A stretch of 64,000 nt of DNA, from positions 4,650,001 to 4,714,000 of the forward strand of contig NZ_CP109499.1 in NCBI RefSeq assembly GCF_036231965.1, in the 5' to 3' direction. Position numbers and translations under genes: made by a program. Positions 1-8,304 of this stretch are shown here, one piece after another. The notes beneath the pieces were generated by a model. That model saw only the letters and a list, made by a program, of their open reading frames with translations, had not been told where the DNA came from and did not search any database. Source of the stretch: Streptomyces sp. NBC_01428. Its GTDB lineage: Bacteria; Actinomycetota; Actinomycetes; Streptomycetales; Streptomycetaceae. Positions within the stretch are counted from its first letter, which is position 1. Each line of letters starts with the position of its first letter.

Positions 1-1253
1 CTCGCCTCCGTCAGGCCACCCGCGCGGTCGGCTGCGGGAACCGGCCACCAGGGCAGTTCGCGTACGACAGGCCGGTCGGACACCTTCTCGTCGCTCCACC
101 GGGGCGGCTGCACGTCCGTCGTGCGGGAGCGGAACTGGACGCGTTCGACGGCCGCCCCGGCGCCGCCCGCGTGCTCGCGGTCGAGGCGCAGCACGGCGAT
201 GCGGCGCAGGTACCGCTCGGAGAGGTCGCCGCGCAGACCGGCGGGACGGTTCTCGGCGTCGTGCGTGCCGACGTAGAAGTCCCACGCACGGCGCAGTTCG
301 TTCTGCTGGGTGTGGCTCGGCAGCGGGTTCCCGTCGATGGCGCGGCCGTCGAGCGCCGACAGGTCGTACCAGCCGGTCTCGCGGCTGATGCCGTCCGGGG
401 ACCGGACCAGGGCGCGGACCTGGACCCCGATGTTCTGCTGGAGCGGGTTGGGCGCGAAGAGCTTCCAGTTCTGCTCGAACTCGGGGTAGATCCACTCGTC
501 GATCACCCGGCCGTGCTGCTTGGTCACCGTGTTCGACGGCGCGACGTGCAGGAACACCATGCCGAGGTGCACACAGGAGGCGACGGCGACCACGGCGAGG
601 GCGAAGGCGGCGGCGATCTGATAGCGGAGGGAGAGGGCGGCCAGGCCCGCGGGCCTCGGCCCGTCGTCCGGGTCGGGGTCCGGGTAGGGGTCCGGGTCCG
701 GGAGGGCGTCGTGGGTCCGTGGACGATCCCGGGGAGAGGGCCCATCCGGCCCGGCGTCGTCCGCCGTCGACAGATCGGGGAAGGACATGCGGCCGTCGCG
801 GCCGGGCGCTCCCTGGTCGGGCACGGCACCACCGGGCGCCCAGCCGCCCGGAGAGGGACGACGGCGACCGGGGATCGCGGGGCCGGTCGCCCCGCCGTCG
901 GACGGCTGGTCGTCGGACGCGGACGGGTCGAGGTCGGCGGGGTCGGCGCCTGCATGGTCGGCCTCGTTGCCGGCGGGCTCGGAGCCGGAGGGGCCGTCTG
1001 TGCGATCGAGGCCCGCCTGGTCGGAGCCCGCGGGGTCGGATCCGGCGGGGTCGTCTGCGCGATCGAGGCCCGCATGGCCGGGGACGTCCTGGCGATCGGG
1101 GCTCGCGCCGCCGGAGCCTGCGTGCTCGGAGCCTGCGTGCTCGGGGCCCGCCCCACCCGTGCCCGCCTGATCGGGCGGCACTCGATCGGGCATCGCGTGA
1201 TCGGGCACGTCCGGGCCGGGCCCGGTCATGGGGCCCTCGTCGTTCGCGTCCAT
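1..1253 (-). CDS. DUF5819 family membrane protein (3' end cut by window edge)
   Basis: Reads leftward without a stop to base 1, so at least 417 codons are present and the C-terminus is missing. Residues 1-205 are low-complexity, rich in Asp, Pro, Gly and Ala with degenerate repeats such as PAGSDQAG and HAGSEHAG. One membrane helix follows at about 211-236 (region YQIAAAFALAVVAVASCVHL), then a conserved part containing EFEQNWKLFAPNP and GWYDLSA, which I recognise as typical of DUF5819. The ATG at 1253 is the first start after an in-frame open stretch; a second ATG lies eight codons later. It is divergent from paaA with about 260 bp between them. The molecular function is unknown. From memory, DUF5819 genes often sit beside HTTM-domain (gamma-carboxylase-like) genes, which would lie outside the window. 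Confidence 0.8.
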   Translation of the reverse strand, partial: MDANDEGPMTGPGPDVPDHAMPDRVPPDQAGTGGAGPEHAGSEHAGSGGASPDRQDVPGHAGLDRADDPAGSDPAGSDQAGLDRTDGPSGSEPAGNEADHAGADPADLDPSASDDQPSDGGATGPAIPGRRRPSPGGWAPGGAVPDQGAPGRDGRMSFPDLSTADDAGPDGPSPRDRPRTHDALPDPDPYPDPDPDDGPRPAGLAALSLRYQIAAAFALAVVAVASCVHLGMVFLHVAPSNTVTKQHGRVIDEWIYPEFEQNWKLFAPNPLQQNIGVQVRALVRSPDGISRETGWYDLSALDGRAIDGNPLPSHTQQNELRRAWDFYVGTHDAENRPAGLRGDLSERYLRRIAVLRLDREHAGGAGAAVERVQFRSRTTDVQPPRWSDEKVSDRPVVRELPWWPVPAADRAGGLTEA

Positions 1254-1471
1254 TCCGCCCCGATTCACGATCCCGAATCCGACTGCCGGCCGCCGGGCCG
1301 CGGGCGCCGCACCGCCACATCGCGCCTCACCACGGCGTTTCGCAAGCGAACCGTACTCAGCACCGGCCGCCCGGCACAGCCCCGTGCGTCACAACGGTCA
1401 CGCGGACGCCCACGAGGTCATCCACAGCGGTTGACACCTTACGGCGCGCGACCGACCATTGTTGCGAGCGA

Positions 1472-1485
1472 ACCGAACGATCGGT
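1472..1485. promoter_or_regulatory. PaaR-type operator palindrome upstream of paaA
   Basis: ACCGAACGATCGGT fits ACCG-N2-CG-N2-CGGT, the core of the site recognised by actinobacterial TetR-family PaaR repressors as I remember it. It lies 31 bp before the paaA start in the DUF5819-paaA divergent region, and a further CGGT follows directly. This suggests phenylacetyl-CoA-responsive repression of the operon. No paaR gene is present in the window. Confidence 0.55.
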
Positions 1486-1516
1486 CGGTCGGGAACGAGA
1501 GGTCGAGGGGGACCGC

Positions 1517-2553
<1,037 letters not shown>

Positions 2554-2557
<4 letters not shown>

Positions 2558-2841
2558 CGAACACCGACTGGCCCCTGTGGGAGGTCTTCGTGCGCTCGCG
2601 CCGCGGACTCTCGCACACGCACGCCGGCAGCCTGCACGCGCCGGACGCCGAGCTGGCGCTGCGCAACGCGCGCGACCTGTACACGCGCCGCGGAGAGGGC
2701 GTCTCGATCTGGGTCGTCCCGTCGGCGGCCGTCACGGCCTCGTCGCCCGACGAGAAGGACCCCTTCTTCGAGCCGTCCGCGGACAAGCCCTACCGCCACC
2801 CGACGTTCTACGAGATCCCGGAAGGGGTGAAGCACCTGTGA
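2554..2841 (+). CDS. paaB: 1,2-phenylacetyl-CoA epoxidase, subunit PaaB
   Basis: Small non-catalytic subunit of the phenylacetyl-CoA epoxidase, 95 residues, the usual size for the family. It shows the typical start WPLWEVFVRSRRGLSHTHAGSLHAPDAE and the ending FYEIPEGVKHL. PaaB is thought to bridge PaaAC heterodimers. The ATG overlaps the paaA stop by four bases (ATGA), and the GTG of paaC overlaps its own stop, so translation of the operon is likely coupled. Confidence 0.93.
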
Positions 2842-3557
2842 CGACCACCGTGAACACCACTGCCGCCCTGGCCCTCGGCGACGACGCCCTGGTGCTCTCG
2901 CACCGCCTGGGGGAGTGGGCGGGACACGCACCCGTCCTCGAAGAGGAAGTCGCCCTGGCGAACATCGCGCTGGACCTGCTCGGCCAGGCCCGGGTGCTGC
3001 TGTCCCTCGCCGGCGACGAGGACGAGCTGGCCTATCTCCGCGAGGAGCGCGCCTTCCGCAACCTCCAGCTGGTCGAGCAGCCGAACGGCGACTTCGCCCA
3101 CACGATCGCCCGCCAGCTCTACTTCTCCACCTACCAGCGGCTCCTGTACGCCCAGCTGGCCGCCGGGGACGGAGAGTTCGCGCCCCTCGCCGCGAAGGCG
3201 GTCAAGGAGGTGGCCTACCACCAGGACCACGCCGAGCAGTGGACCCTGCGCCTCGGCGACGGCACGGACGTCAGCCACGAGCGGATGGACCGGGCCTGCC
3301 GGGCGCTGTGGCGGTTCACCGACGAGATGTTCCAGCCCGTAGAGGGCGTCGACGTCGACGGGGAAGCCATGCGGGCCGCCTGGCTGGAGTCCGTGACGGA
3401 CGTCCTCGGCCGCGCCACCCTGTCCGTCCCCGACGGCCCGCGGTCCGGTGCCTGGACCGCGGGCGCCGGGCGCCAGGGAGTGCACACCGAGTCCTTCGGG
3501 CGGATGCTCGCCGAGATGCAGCACCTGCACCGCAGCCACCCGGGGGCGTCATGGTGA
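2838..3557 (+). CDS. paaC: 1,2-phenylacetyl-CoA epoxidase, subunit PaaC
   Basis: Structural partner of PaaA with a ferritin-like helical fold but without a working diiron site in characterised members. The product has 239 residues and shows LGDDALVLSHRLGEWAGHAPVLEEEVALANIALDLLGQAR and KEVAYHQDHAEQW. GTG at 2838 overlaps the paaB stop by four bases, and the in-frame sequence upstream is just paaB in another frame. The 3' end overlaps paaD by seven bases (ATGGTGA). Confidence 0.93.
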   Translation: MTTTVNTTAALALGDDALVLSHRLGEWAGHAPVLEEEVALANIALDLLGQARVLLSLAGDEDELAYLREERAFRNLQLVEQPNGDFAHTIARQLYFSTYQRLLYAQLAAGDGEFAPLAAKAVKEVAYHQDHAEQWTLRLGDGTDVSHERMDRACRALWRFTDEMFQPVEGVDVDGEAMRAAWLESVTDVLGRATLSVPDGPRSGAWTAGAGRQGVHTESFGRMLAEMQHLHRSHPGASW

Positions 3558-4096
3558 CGGCCACCGCCCTGGAGGAGGAGCTGCGCCGGCTGGCCGGCTC
3601 CGTGCTCGACCCCGAGCTGCCCGTCCTCACGCTGGACGAGCTGGGCGTGGTCCGCGCGGTGCACGTGAAGGGCGCGGACTCCGTCGAGGTCGAGCTGACC
3701 CCGACGTACACGGGCTGCCCGGCCGTCGAGGCCATGTCCACCGACATCGAGCGGGTGCTGCACGAGCGCGGGATACGGGACGTGTCCGTGCGCACCGTGC
3801 TCAGCCCCGCCTGGTCCACCGACGACATCTCCGACGAAGGGCGCCGCAAGCTGCGGGAGTTCGGGATCGCGCCGCCCCGCGGTGGCCGTCCCGCGGGACC
3901 CGTGACGCTGTCCCTGGGCGCCACCCGCACCGCCGCCGACTCCGCTGCCGGAGCGCCGGAGCTGGAGCCGATCCTCTGCCCGACCTGCGGATCGGCCGAC
4001 ACCGAGCTGCTCAGCCGCTTCTCGTCCACCGCGTGCAAGGCACTGCGCCGCTGCCTGTCCTGCCGCGAACCGTTCGACCACTTCAAGGAGTTGTGA
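3551..4096 (+). CDS. paaD: PaaD, iron-sulfur maturation protein of the phenylacetyl-CoA epoxidase
   Basis: MIP18/DUF59-type assembly factor needed to mature the Fe-S-dependent PaaABCE complex. The N-terminal DUF59 domain is at about residues 5-95 (SVLDPELPVLTLDELGVVR, then TPTYTGCPAVEAM). A C-terminal zinc-ribbon-like module has the cysteine pattern CPTCGS ... CKALRRCLSCREPFDHFK, typical of PaaD rather than of generic DUF59 proteins. It has 181 residues. The ATG start overlaps paaC and the stop shares one base with the paaE ATG. Confidence 0.93.
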   Translation: MVTATALEEELRRLAGSVLDPELPVLTLDELGVVRAVHVKGADSVEVELTPTYTGCPAVEAMSTDIERVLHERGIRDVSVRTVLSPAWSTDDISDEGRRKLREFGIAPPRGGRPAGPVTLSLGATRTAADSAAGAPELEPILCPTCGSADTELLSRFSSTACKALRRCLSCREPFDHFKEL

Positions 4097-5160
4097 TGGC
4101 CCGCTTCCACCCGCTCCCGGTGGCCGCGGTCGACCGGATCACCGACGACGCCGTGGCCCTGACCTTCGCGGTGCCCGACGGCCTGCGCGAGGAATTCCGG
4201 CACGCGGCCGGCCAGCACCTCGCCCTGCGCCGGACGATCGACGGTACGGAGATCCGGCGCACCTACTCGATCTGCTCGCCGGCACCCGCCCCCGGCGGGG
4301 AGGCACCGCGCACCCTGCGGGTCGGCGTGCGCCTGGTCGACGGCGGGGTGTTCTCCACCCACGCGCTCAAGGAGATCGCCGTCGGCGACGAGGTCGAGGT
4401 CATGACCCCGGCCGGACGCTTCACGCTGGAACCCTCGGCCGGTCTGTACGCGGCAGTGGTGGGCGGCAGCGGGATCACCCCGGTGCTGTCGATCGCCTCC
4501 ACCCTCCTCGCCCACCGCCCGGACGCCAGGTTCTGCCTGATCCGCAGCGACCGCACCTCGGCGTCGACGATGTTCCTGGAAGAGGTCGCGGACCTCAAGG
4601 ACCGCTATCCGCAGCGGTTCCAGCTCGTGACGGTCCTCTCCCGGGAGGAGCAGCAGGCCGGACTCCCGTCCGGACGGCTCGACCAGGAGCGGCTGACCCA
4701 CCTGCTGCCCGCGATGCTCCCCGTGGACCAGGTCGCGGGCTGGTACCTGTGCGGGCCCATGGGCCTCGTGGAGGGCGCCGAGCAGGCGCTGCGCGGCCTG
4801 GGAGTGTCCAGGGGACGGATCCACCAGGAGATCTTCCACGTGGACGCGGGCACCGCGACCGTCTCGGTCATACCGGCGCCCGCGCACAGCACGGTGACGG
4901 CGCGGCTCGACGGACGCGGCGGAACGTGGCCCGTCCAGGCCGGCGAGTCCCTGCTGGACACCGTGCTGCGCAACCGGCCGGACGCGCCCTACGCCTGCAA
5001 GGGCGGCGTGTGCGGCACCTGCCGCGCCTTCCTGGTCTCGGGCGAGGTCCGGATGGACCGCAACTTCGCGCTGGAACCGGAGGAGACGGAGGCGGGCTAT
5101 GTCCTGGCCTGCCAGTCCCACCCGTCCACGCAACAGGTGGAGTTGGACTTCGACCGCTGA
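4096..5160 (+). CDS. paaE: PaaE, NAD(P)H-dependent reductase of the phenylacetyl-CoA epoxidase
   Basis: Electron-transfer reductase that passes electrons from NADPH through FAD and a 2Fe-2S cluster to PaaA. It has 354 residues. The FAD-binding domain carries RRTYSICSP, the NAD-binding domain VVGGSGITPVLSI and WYLCGPMG, and the C-terminal plant-type ferredoxin domain has the four cluster cysteines (YACKGGVCGTCRAF ... LACQSHP). It is the last gene of the operon: a weak hairpin follows and the next gene is about 240 bp away with its own operator. The later pathway enzymes (PaaG, PaaZ, PaaJ, PaaH) and the CoA ligase PaaK are not in this window. Confidence 0.94.
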   Translation: MARFHPLPVAAVDRITDDAVALTFAVPDGLREEFRHAAGQHLALRRTIDGTEIRRTYSICSPAPAPGGEAPRTLRVGVRLVDGGVFSTHALKEIAVGDEVEVMTPAGRFTLEPSAGLYAAVVGGSGITPVLSIASTLLAHRPDARFCLIRSDRTSASTMFLEEVADLKDRYPQRFQLVTVLSREEQQAGLPSGRLDQERLTHLLPAMLPVDQVAGWYLCGPMGLVEGAEQALRGLGVSRGRIHQEIFHVDAGTATVSVIPAPAHSTVTARLDGRGGTWPVQAGESLLDTVLRNRPDAPYACKGGVCGTCRAFLVSGEVRMDRNFALEPEETEAGYVLACQSHPSTQQVELDFDR

Positions 5161-5168
5161 GCCCGTGC

Positions 5169-5190
5169 AGGCCGGCCCTCGGGTCGGCCT
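5169..5190 (+). terminator. possible terminator after paaE
   Basis: AGGCCGGCCC and GGGTCGGCCT form a 10-bp stem with one G-U pair and a very short loop, 8 bases after the paaE stop. There is no T-run, as is common in Streptomyces terminators. Confidence 0.4.
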
Positions 5191-5319
5191 CGCCGGTGGC
5201 CGTAACCTCTCGGCGCGCGACCGCCACCGTGACGGCCCACCGCAGGCGATCGACGGCTGACGGCTGACGGCAACCGTCCCCCGGCCACCCGTGTCCGTTC
5301 CCCGGCCGTTCCCTTCTCG

Positions 5320-5333
5320 TAGAACCTGTTCTA
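5320..5333. promoter_or_regulatory. KstR-type operator upstream of acyl-CoA dehydrogenase
   Basis: TAGAACCTGTTCTA is a perfect 6+6 palindrome with a 2-bp centre and matches TNNAACNNGTTNNA, the site of the cholesterol-catabolism repressor KstR of mycobacteria and rhodococci. It sits just ahead of a TTGACG -35-like hexamer (5336-5341), 69 bp before the acyl-CoA dehydrogenase start. The sequence match is direct; the regulator and inducer are inferred. No kstR gene is in the window. Confidence 0.6.
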
Positions 5334-5336
5334 TCT

Positions 5337-5349
5337 TGACGCTCCGTCA
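5337..5349. promoter_or_regulatory. second short palindrome overlapping the putative promoter
   Basis: TGACGCTCCGTCA is a 5-bp inverted repeat with a 3-bp centre that overlaps the TTGACG hexamer. The form is common for TetR-family operators. A looser repeat, GATCAG/CTGATC, follows at 5350-5370. It may be a second regulator site or chance. Confidence 0.3.
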
Positions 5350-5401
5350 GATCAGGCGTCCTGTCTGATCGATGGTCCGGCGCGTGCGGGAGGACGGGAT
5401 C

Positions 5402-6535
5402 GTGGACTTCACCTTCACCGAGGAGCAGCAGGCGGCGGTCGAGGCGGCGAAGGCGGTGTTCGCCGGTGTCGCTCCGGACGGCGTCCCCAGCCCCGCCCTC
5501 ACCGCGGGCGCCGTCGCGGCGGACTTCGACCGGCCGGTGTGGGCGAAGCTCGCCGACGCGGACCTGCTGAGCCTGCTGCTCGACGAGGAGTACGGCGGGG
5601 CGGGCCTCGACGCTGTCGCCCTGTGCCTGGTGCTGCGGGAGTCCGCGAAGGTGCTGGCACGGGTTCCGCTGCTGGAGAGCAGCGCGGCGGCCGTGGCCGT
5701 ACAGCGGTACGGCGGACCGGAGTCGAAGGCCGATCTGCTCGCGCGGGCGGGCCGGGGCGAGCTCGTGATGACGGTCGCCGCCAGCGGCAGGACCGGGCAC
5801 GAACCGGCCGAACGGGCCGTGAGCGCGCGGCTGGACGATGACGCCTGGGTGCTGGACGGCACGCAGACCGCCGTCCCCTGGGCCTACGGCGCCGACATCA
5901 TCGTCGTTCCCGCGCACACCGACACCGGCCGGACCGTCCTCGCCCTGGTCCCGCGTGACCTCGACGGGGTCGTACTGGCCGAGCAGATCTCCACGACCGG
6001 CGAACGGCTCGGCCGGCTGCGCCTGGATTCCGCACGCATCGCCCCCCGGGATGTCATCACCGCGGAGGGCGCGTGGGAGTGGTTGCGCGAGCTGCTGGCC
6101 ACCGGGACCTGTGCGCAGGCGCTGGGTCTCGGTGAGGCGGTGCTCCGGATGACGAGTGAATACACGGGAAAGCGGGAGCAGTTCGGGTTCCCGGTCGCCA
6201 CGTTCCAGGCGGTCGCCGTGCAGGCCGCCGACCGCTACATCGACCTGCGGGCGATGGAGGCCACTCTCTGGCAGGCCGCCTGGCGGCTCGACACGGGGGC
6301 CGGCGGCCCGCTTCCGGCCTCCGGTGACGTGGCCGTCGCCAAGATCTGGGCCTCCGAGGGTGTCCGCAGGGTCGTACAGACCGCCCAGCACCTGCACGGC
6401 GGATTCGGCGCCGACACCGACTACTCCCTGCACCGCTATCACGCCTGGGCCAAGCAGCTGGAACTGTCCCTGGGCCCGGCGGCAGCCCACGAGGAGGCGC
6501 TGGGCGATCTGCTGGCGGCGCACCCCTTGGGCTGA
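5402..6535 (+). CDS. acyl-CoA dehydrogenase, FadE-like (steroid/fatty acid type)
   Basis: Flavin-dependent alpha,beta-dehydrogenation of an acyl-CoA thioester. The 377-residue product runs through the N-terminal helical domain (DFTFTEEQQAAV), the middle beta domain and the C-terminal helical domain (TSEYTGKREQFGFPVATFQAVAVQAAD, then HLHGGFGADTDYSLHRYHAWAKQLEL). The GTG at 5402 is chosen because GGGAGG lies 8 bases upstream and family members begin with DFTFTEEQ. A KstR-type operator stands before the gene, so the substrate may be a steroid or long acyl side chain. The heterotetrameric steroid ACADs need a second, different FadE subunit, and none is adjacent. The general family is clear; the substrate is uncertain. 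Confidence 0.85.
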   Translation: MDFTFTEEQQAAVEAAKAVFAGVAPDGVPSPALTAGAVAADFDRPVWAKLADADLLSLLLDEEYGGAGLDAVALCLVLRESAKVLARVPLLESSAAAVAVQRYGGPESKADLLARAGRGELVMTVAASGRTGHEPAERAVSARLDDDAWVLDGTQTAVPWAYGADIIVVPAHTDTGRTVLALVPRDLDGVVLAEQISTTGERLGRLRLDSARIAPRDVITAEGAWEWLRELLATGTCAQALGLGEAVLRMTSEYTGKREQFGFPVATFQAVAVQAADRYIDLRAMEATLWQAAWRLDTGAGGPLPASGDVAVAKIWASEGVRRVVQTAQHLHGGFGADTDYSLHRYHAWAKQLELSLGPAAAHEEALGDLLAAHPLG

Positions 6536-6704
6536 AGCCCGCGCAGCCACCGCGCCGACGCGCCTGTCCGACCCTCCGCCAGGCCACGGCGCGGTTCCTG
6601 GCGGGGACCCGGTTCCGGGGCCTCTTCACGAGGGCGACCGTCACGGCCGCGGCACGGAACCGGGAGCCACACTCCTACAGCTGCGGGTGCGGGTACAGGT
6701 GCGG

Positions 6705-7052
6705 CTACAGCACGAAGCCGGACTCGCCCTTGTCGTTCACGACGGGACGGCCGGTGGCCTCCCAGTGGTGCATGCCGCCTTCGACGTTCACGGCGTCGAT
6801 GCCCTGCTGGACCAGGTACTGCGTGACCTGGGCCGACCGTCCCCCGGAGCGGCAGATCACGTTGACCCGGCCGTCCTGCGGCGCCGCCTCGGTCAACTCG
6901 CCGTACCGGGCCACGAATTCACTCATGGGGATGTGCAGCGCCCCCTCGGCATGACCTGCCTCCCACTCGTCGTCCTCCCGGACGTCCAGCAGGAAGTCGT
7001 CGACGGTGAGATGGTCGACTCCGACGGTGGGCACACCAGCTCCGAAACTCAT
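6705..7052 (-). CDS. single-domain rhodanese-like sulfurtransferase
   Basis: 115 residues forming one rhodanese domain: FLLDVREDDEWEAGHAEGALHIP, then the active-site loop VICRSGGRSA with Cys67 as the likely persulfide carrier, and the ending MHHWEATGRPV. This family moves sulfane sulfur between thiol acceptors in the cytoplasm; the partner is not evident here. The ATG at 7052 matches close relatives, although GGAGG lies almost directly against it; a GTG six codons later is an alternative. Its neighbours on both sides are separate transcription units. Confidence 0.85.
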   Translation of the reverse strand: MSFGAGVPTVGVDHLTVDDFLLDVREDDEWEAGHAEGALHIPMSEFVARYGELTEAAPQDGRVNVICRSGGRSAQVTQYLVQQGIDAVNVEGGMHHWEATGRPVVNDKGESGFVL

Positions 7053-7117
7053 GCCTCCGACGCTACCCGACCGCGCCGACGGAACAGTCCGGGGAGCCTC
7101 GCCGGAAGGCGGGGCAC

Positions 7118-8155
7118 TCAGGGAGCCTGGGCGATCAGCTCCGCCAGCTCGGCCTCTCGCTCACCGACCTGCGTCAGCAGCTGTTCGGCGATCTCCTCGA
7201 GCAGCTTGTCCGGGTCCTCCGGAGCAAGCTTGAGCATCGCGCCGATGGCGCTCTCCTCCAGTTCGCTCGCGACGAAGGCCAGCATCTCCTTGCGCTGGGC
7301 GAGCCATTCGAGGCGCGCGTAGAGCTCCTCGCTGCGGCTCGGCTTCCACTCCTGGGGGGCGGGTCCGGCGGCCCACTCCTCGGCCAGCTCCCGCAGCAGC
7401 TTCTCGTCCCCCCGCGCGTACGCGGCGTTCACGCGGGCGATGAACTCGTCCCGGCGCTTGCGCTCGTCCTCGTCCTGCGCGAGGTCGGGGTGCGCCTTGC
7501 GGACCAGCTCGCGGAAGAACTTGCGGGCCTCCTCGCTGGGGCGCACCCGCTGCGGGGGCCGCACCGGCTGCTCCGTGAGCATCGCGACGGCCTCGGGGAA
7601 CAGGCCGTCCGAGTCCATCCAGCCGTGCAGCAGTTCCTCGACACCGGGCATGGGCATGACCCGCGCCCGCGCCTCCTGTGCCTTGCGCAGGTCCTCCGCG
7701 TCGCCGGTGCGGGCGGCGCGCGCCTCGGCGATGTCGGCGTCCAGTTCGTCGAGCCGGGAGTACATCGGGCCGAGCCTCTGGTGGTGCAGGCGCGAGAAGT
7801 TGTCGACCTCGACGCGGAAGGTCTCCACGGCGATCTCGAACTCGATCAACGCCTGCTCGGCGGCCCGCACGGCCCGTTCCAGCCGTGCCTCGGGCCGAGC
7901 GTCCTCGCTCAGGACCTCGGCCGCCGCTTCCCCGCCGGTGCCGGCCTCGCCTTCGGTCCCGCTCGCGGCGGGGTTCTCGGCGGCCGGGGAGGCCTCCGTC
8001 CCCTGCGTGGCCTGCGCGTCCGAGGGACCGCCGCCCTCGCCCGGGGAGTCCTTCGGCGTCTCGCCCGCCGGAGCGTCGGCCGGAGCACCGGACTGTTCCC
8101 GGGCCCCCTCGATGGTGGGCTCGGACTGGCTCTGATCGGCTTCCGGGGTCGTCAC
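7118..8155 (-). CDS. J-domain-like protein with long coiled-coil and acidic N-terminus
   Basis: 345 residues. The first 85 or so are low-complexity (Ala, Glu, Gly, Pro). Residues 90-165 look helical and coiled-coil, with AEQALIEFEIAVETFRVEVDNF and ARAARTGDAEDLRKAQEA. A J-domain-like segment at about 208-248 has HPD at 222-224 followed by a charged helix and FIARVNAAYARGD. A second helical region ends the protein. The HPD tripeptide in DnaJ proteins stimulates Hsp70 ATPase; whether this one does so is inferred. GTG at 8155 begins VTTPEADQ. The open frame continues upstream but in sequence that is plainly the opposite frame of the DUF2252 gene. Confidence 0.75.
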   Translation of the reverse strand: MTTPEADQSQSEPTIEGAREQSGAPADAPAGETPKDSPGEGGGPSDAQATQGTEASPAAENPAASGTEGEAGTGGEAAAEVLSEDARPEARLERAVRAAEQALIEFEIAVETFRVEVDNFSRLHHQRLGPMYSRLDELDADIAEARAARTGDAEDLRKAQEARARVMPMPGVEELLHGWMDSDGLFPEAVAMLTEQPVRPPQRVRPSEEARKFFRELVRKAHPDLAQDEDERKRRDEFIARVNAAYARGDEKLLRELAEEWAAGPAPQEWKPSRSEELYARLEWLAQRKEMLAFVASELEESAIGAMLKLAPEDPDKLLEEIAEQLLTQVGEREAELAELIAQAP

Positions 8156-8304
8156 CCGACCAGCGTAGGCCACGCTCCCCCGCGGCTCACGGTCTTCCCC
8201 GCCTCTCCACCCACCTGACCGGCCACAACGGCCCCAAAGACCCCAACCGCCCCGGTCATCCCGACGGCTTCCCCGGCACCGGGACCGCCGACGCGGGCGG
8301 CAGG

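Noticed and set aside
1420..1440. DnaA box near 1428 (TCATCCACA)
   Set aside because: More than one base from the consensus and single; not distinguishable from background.
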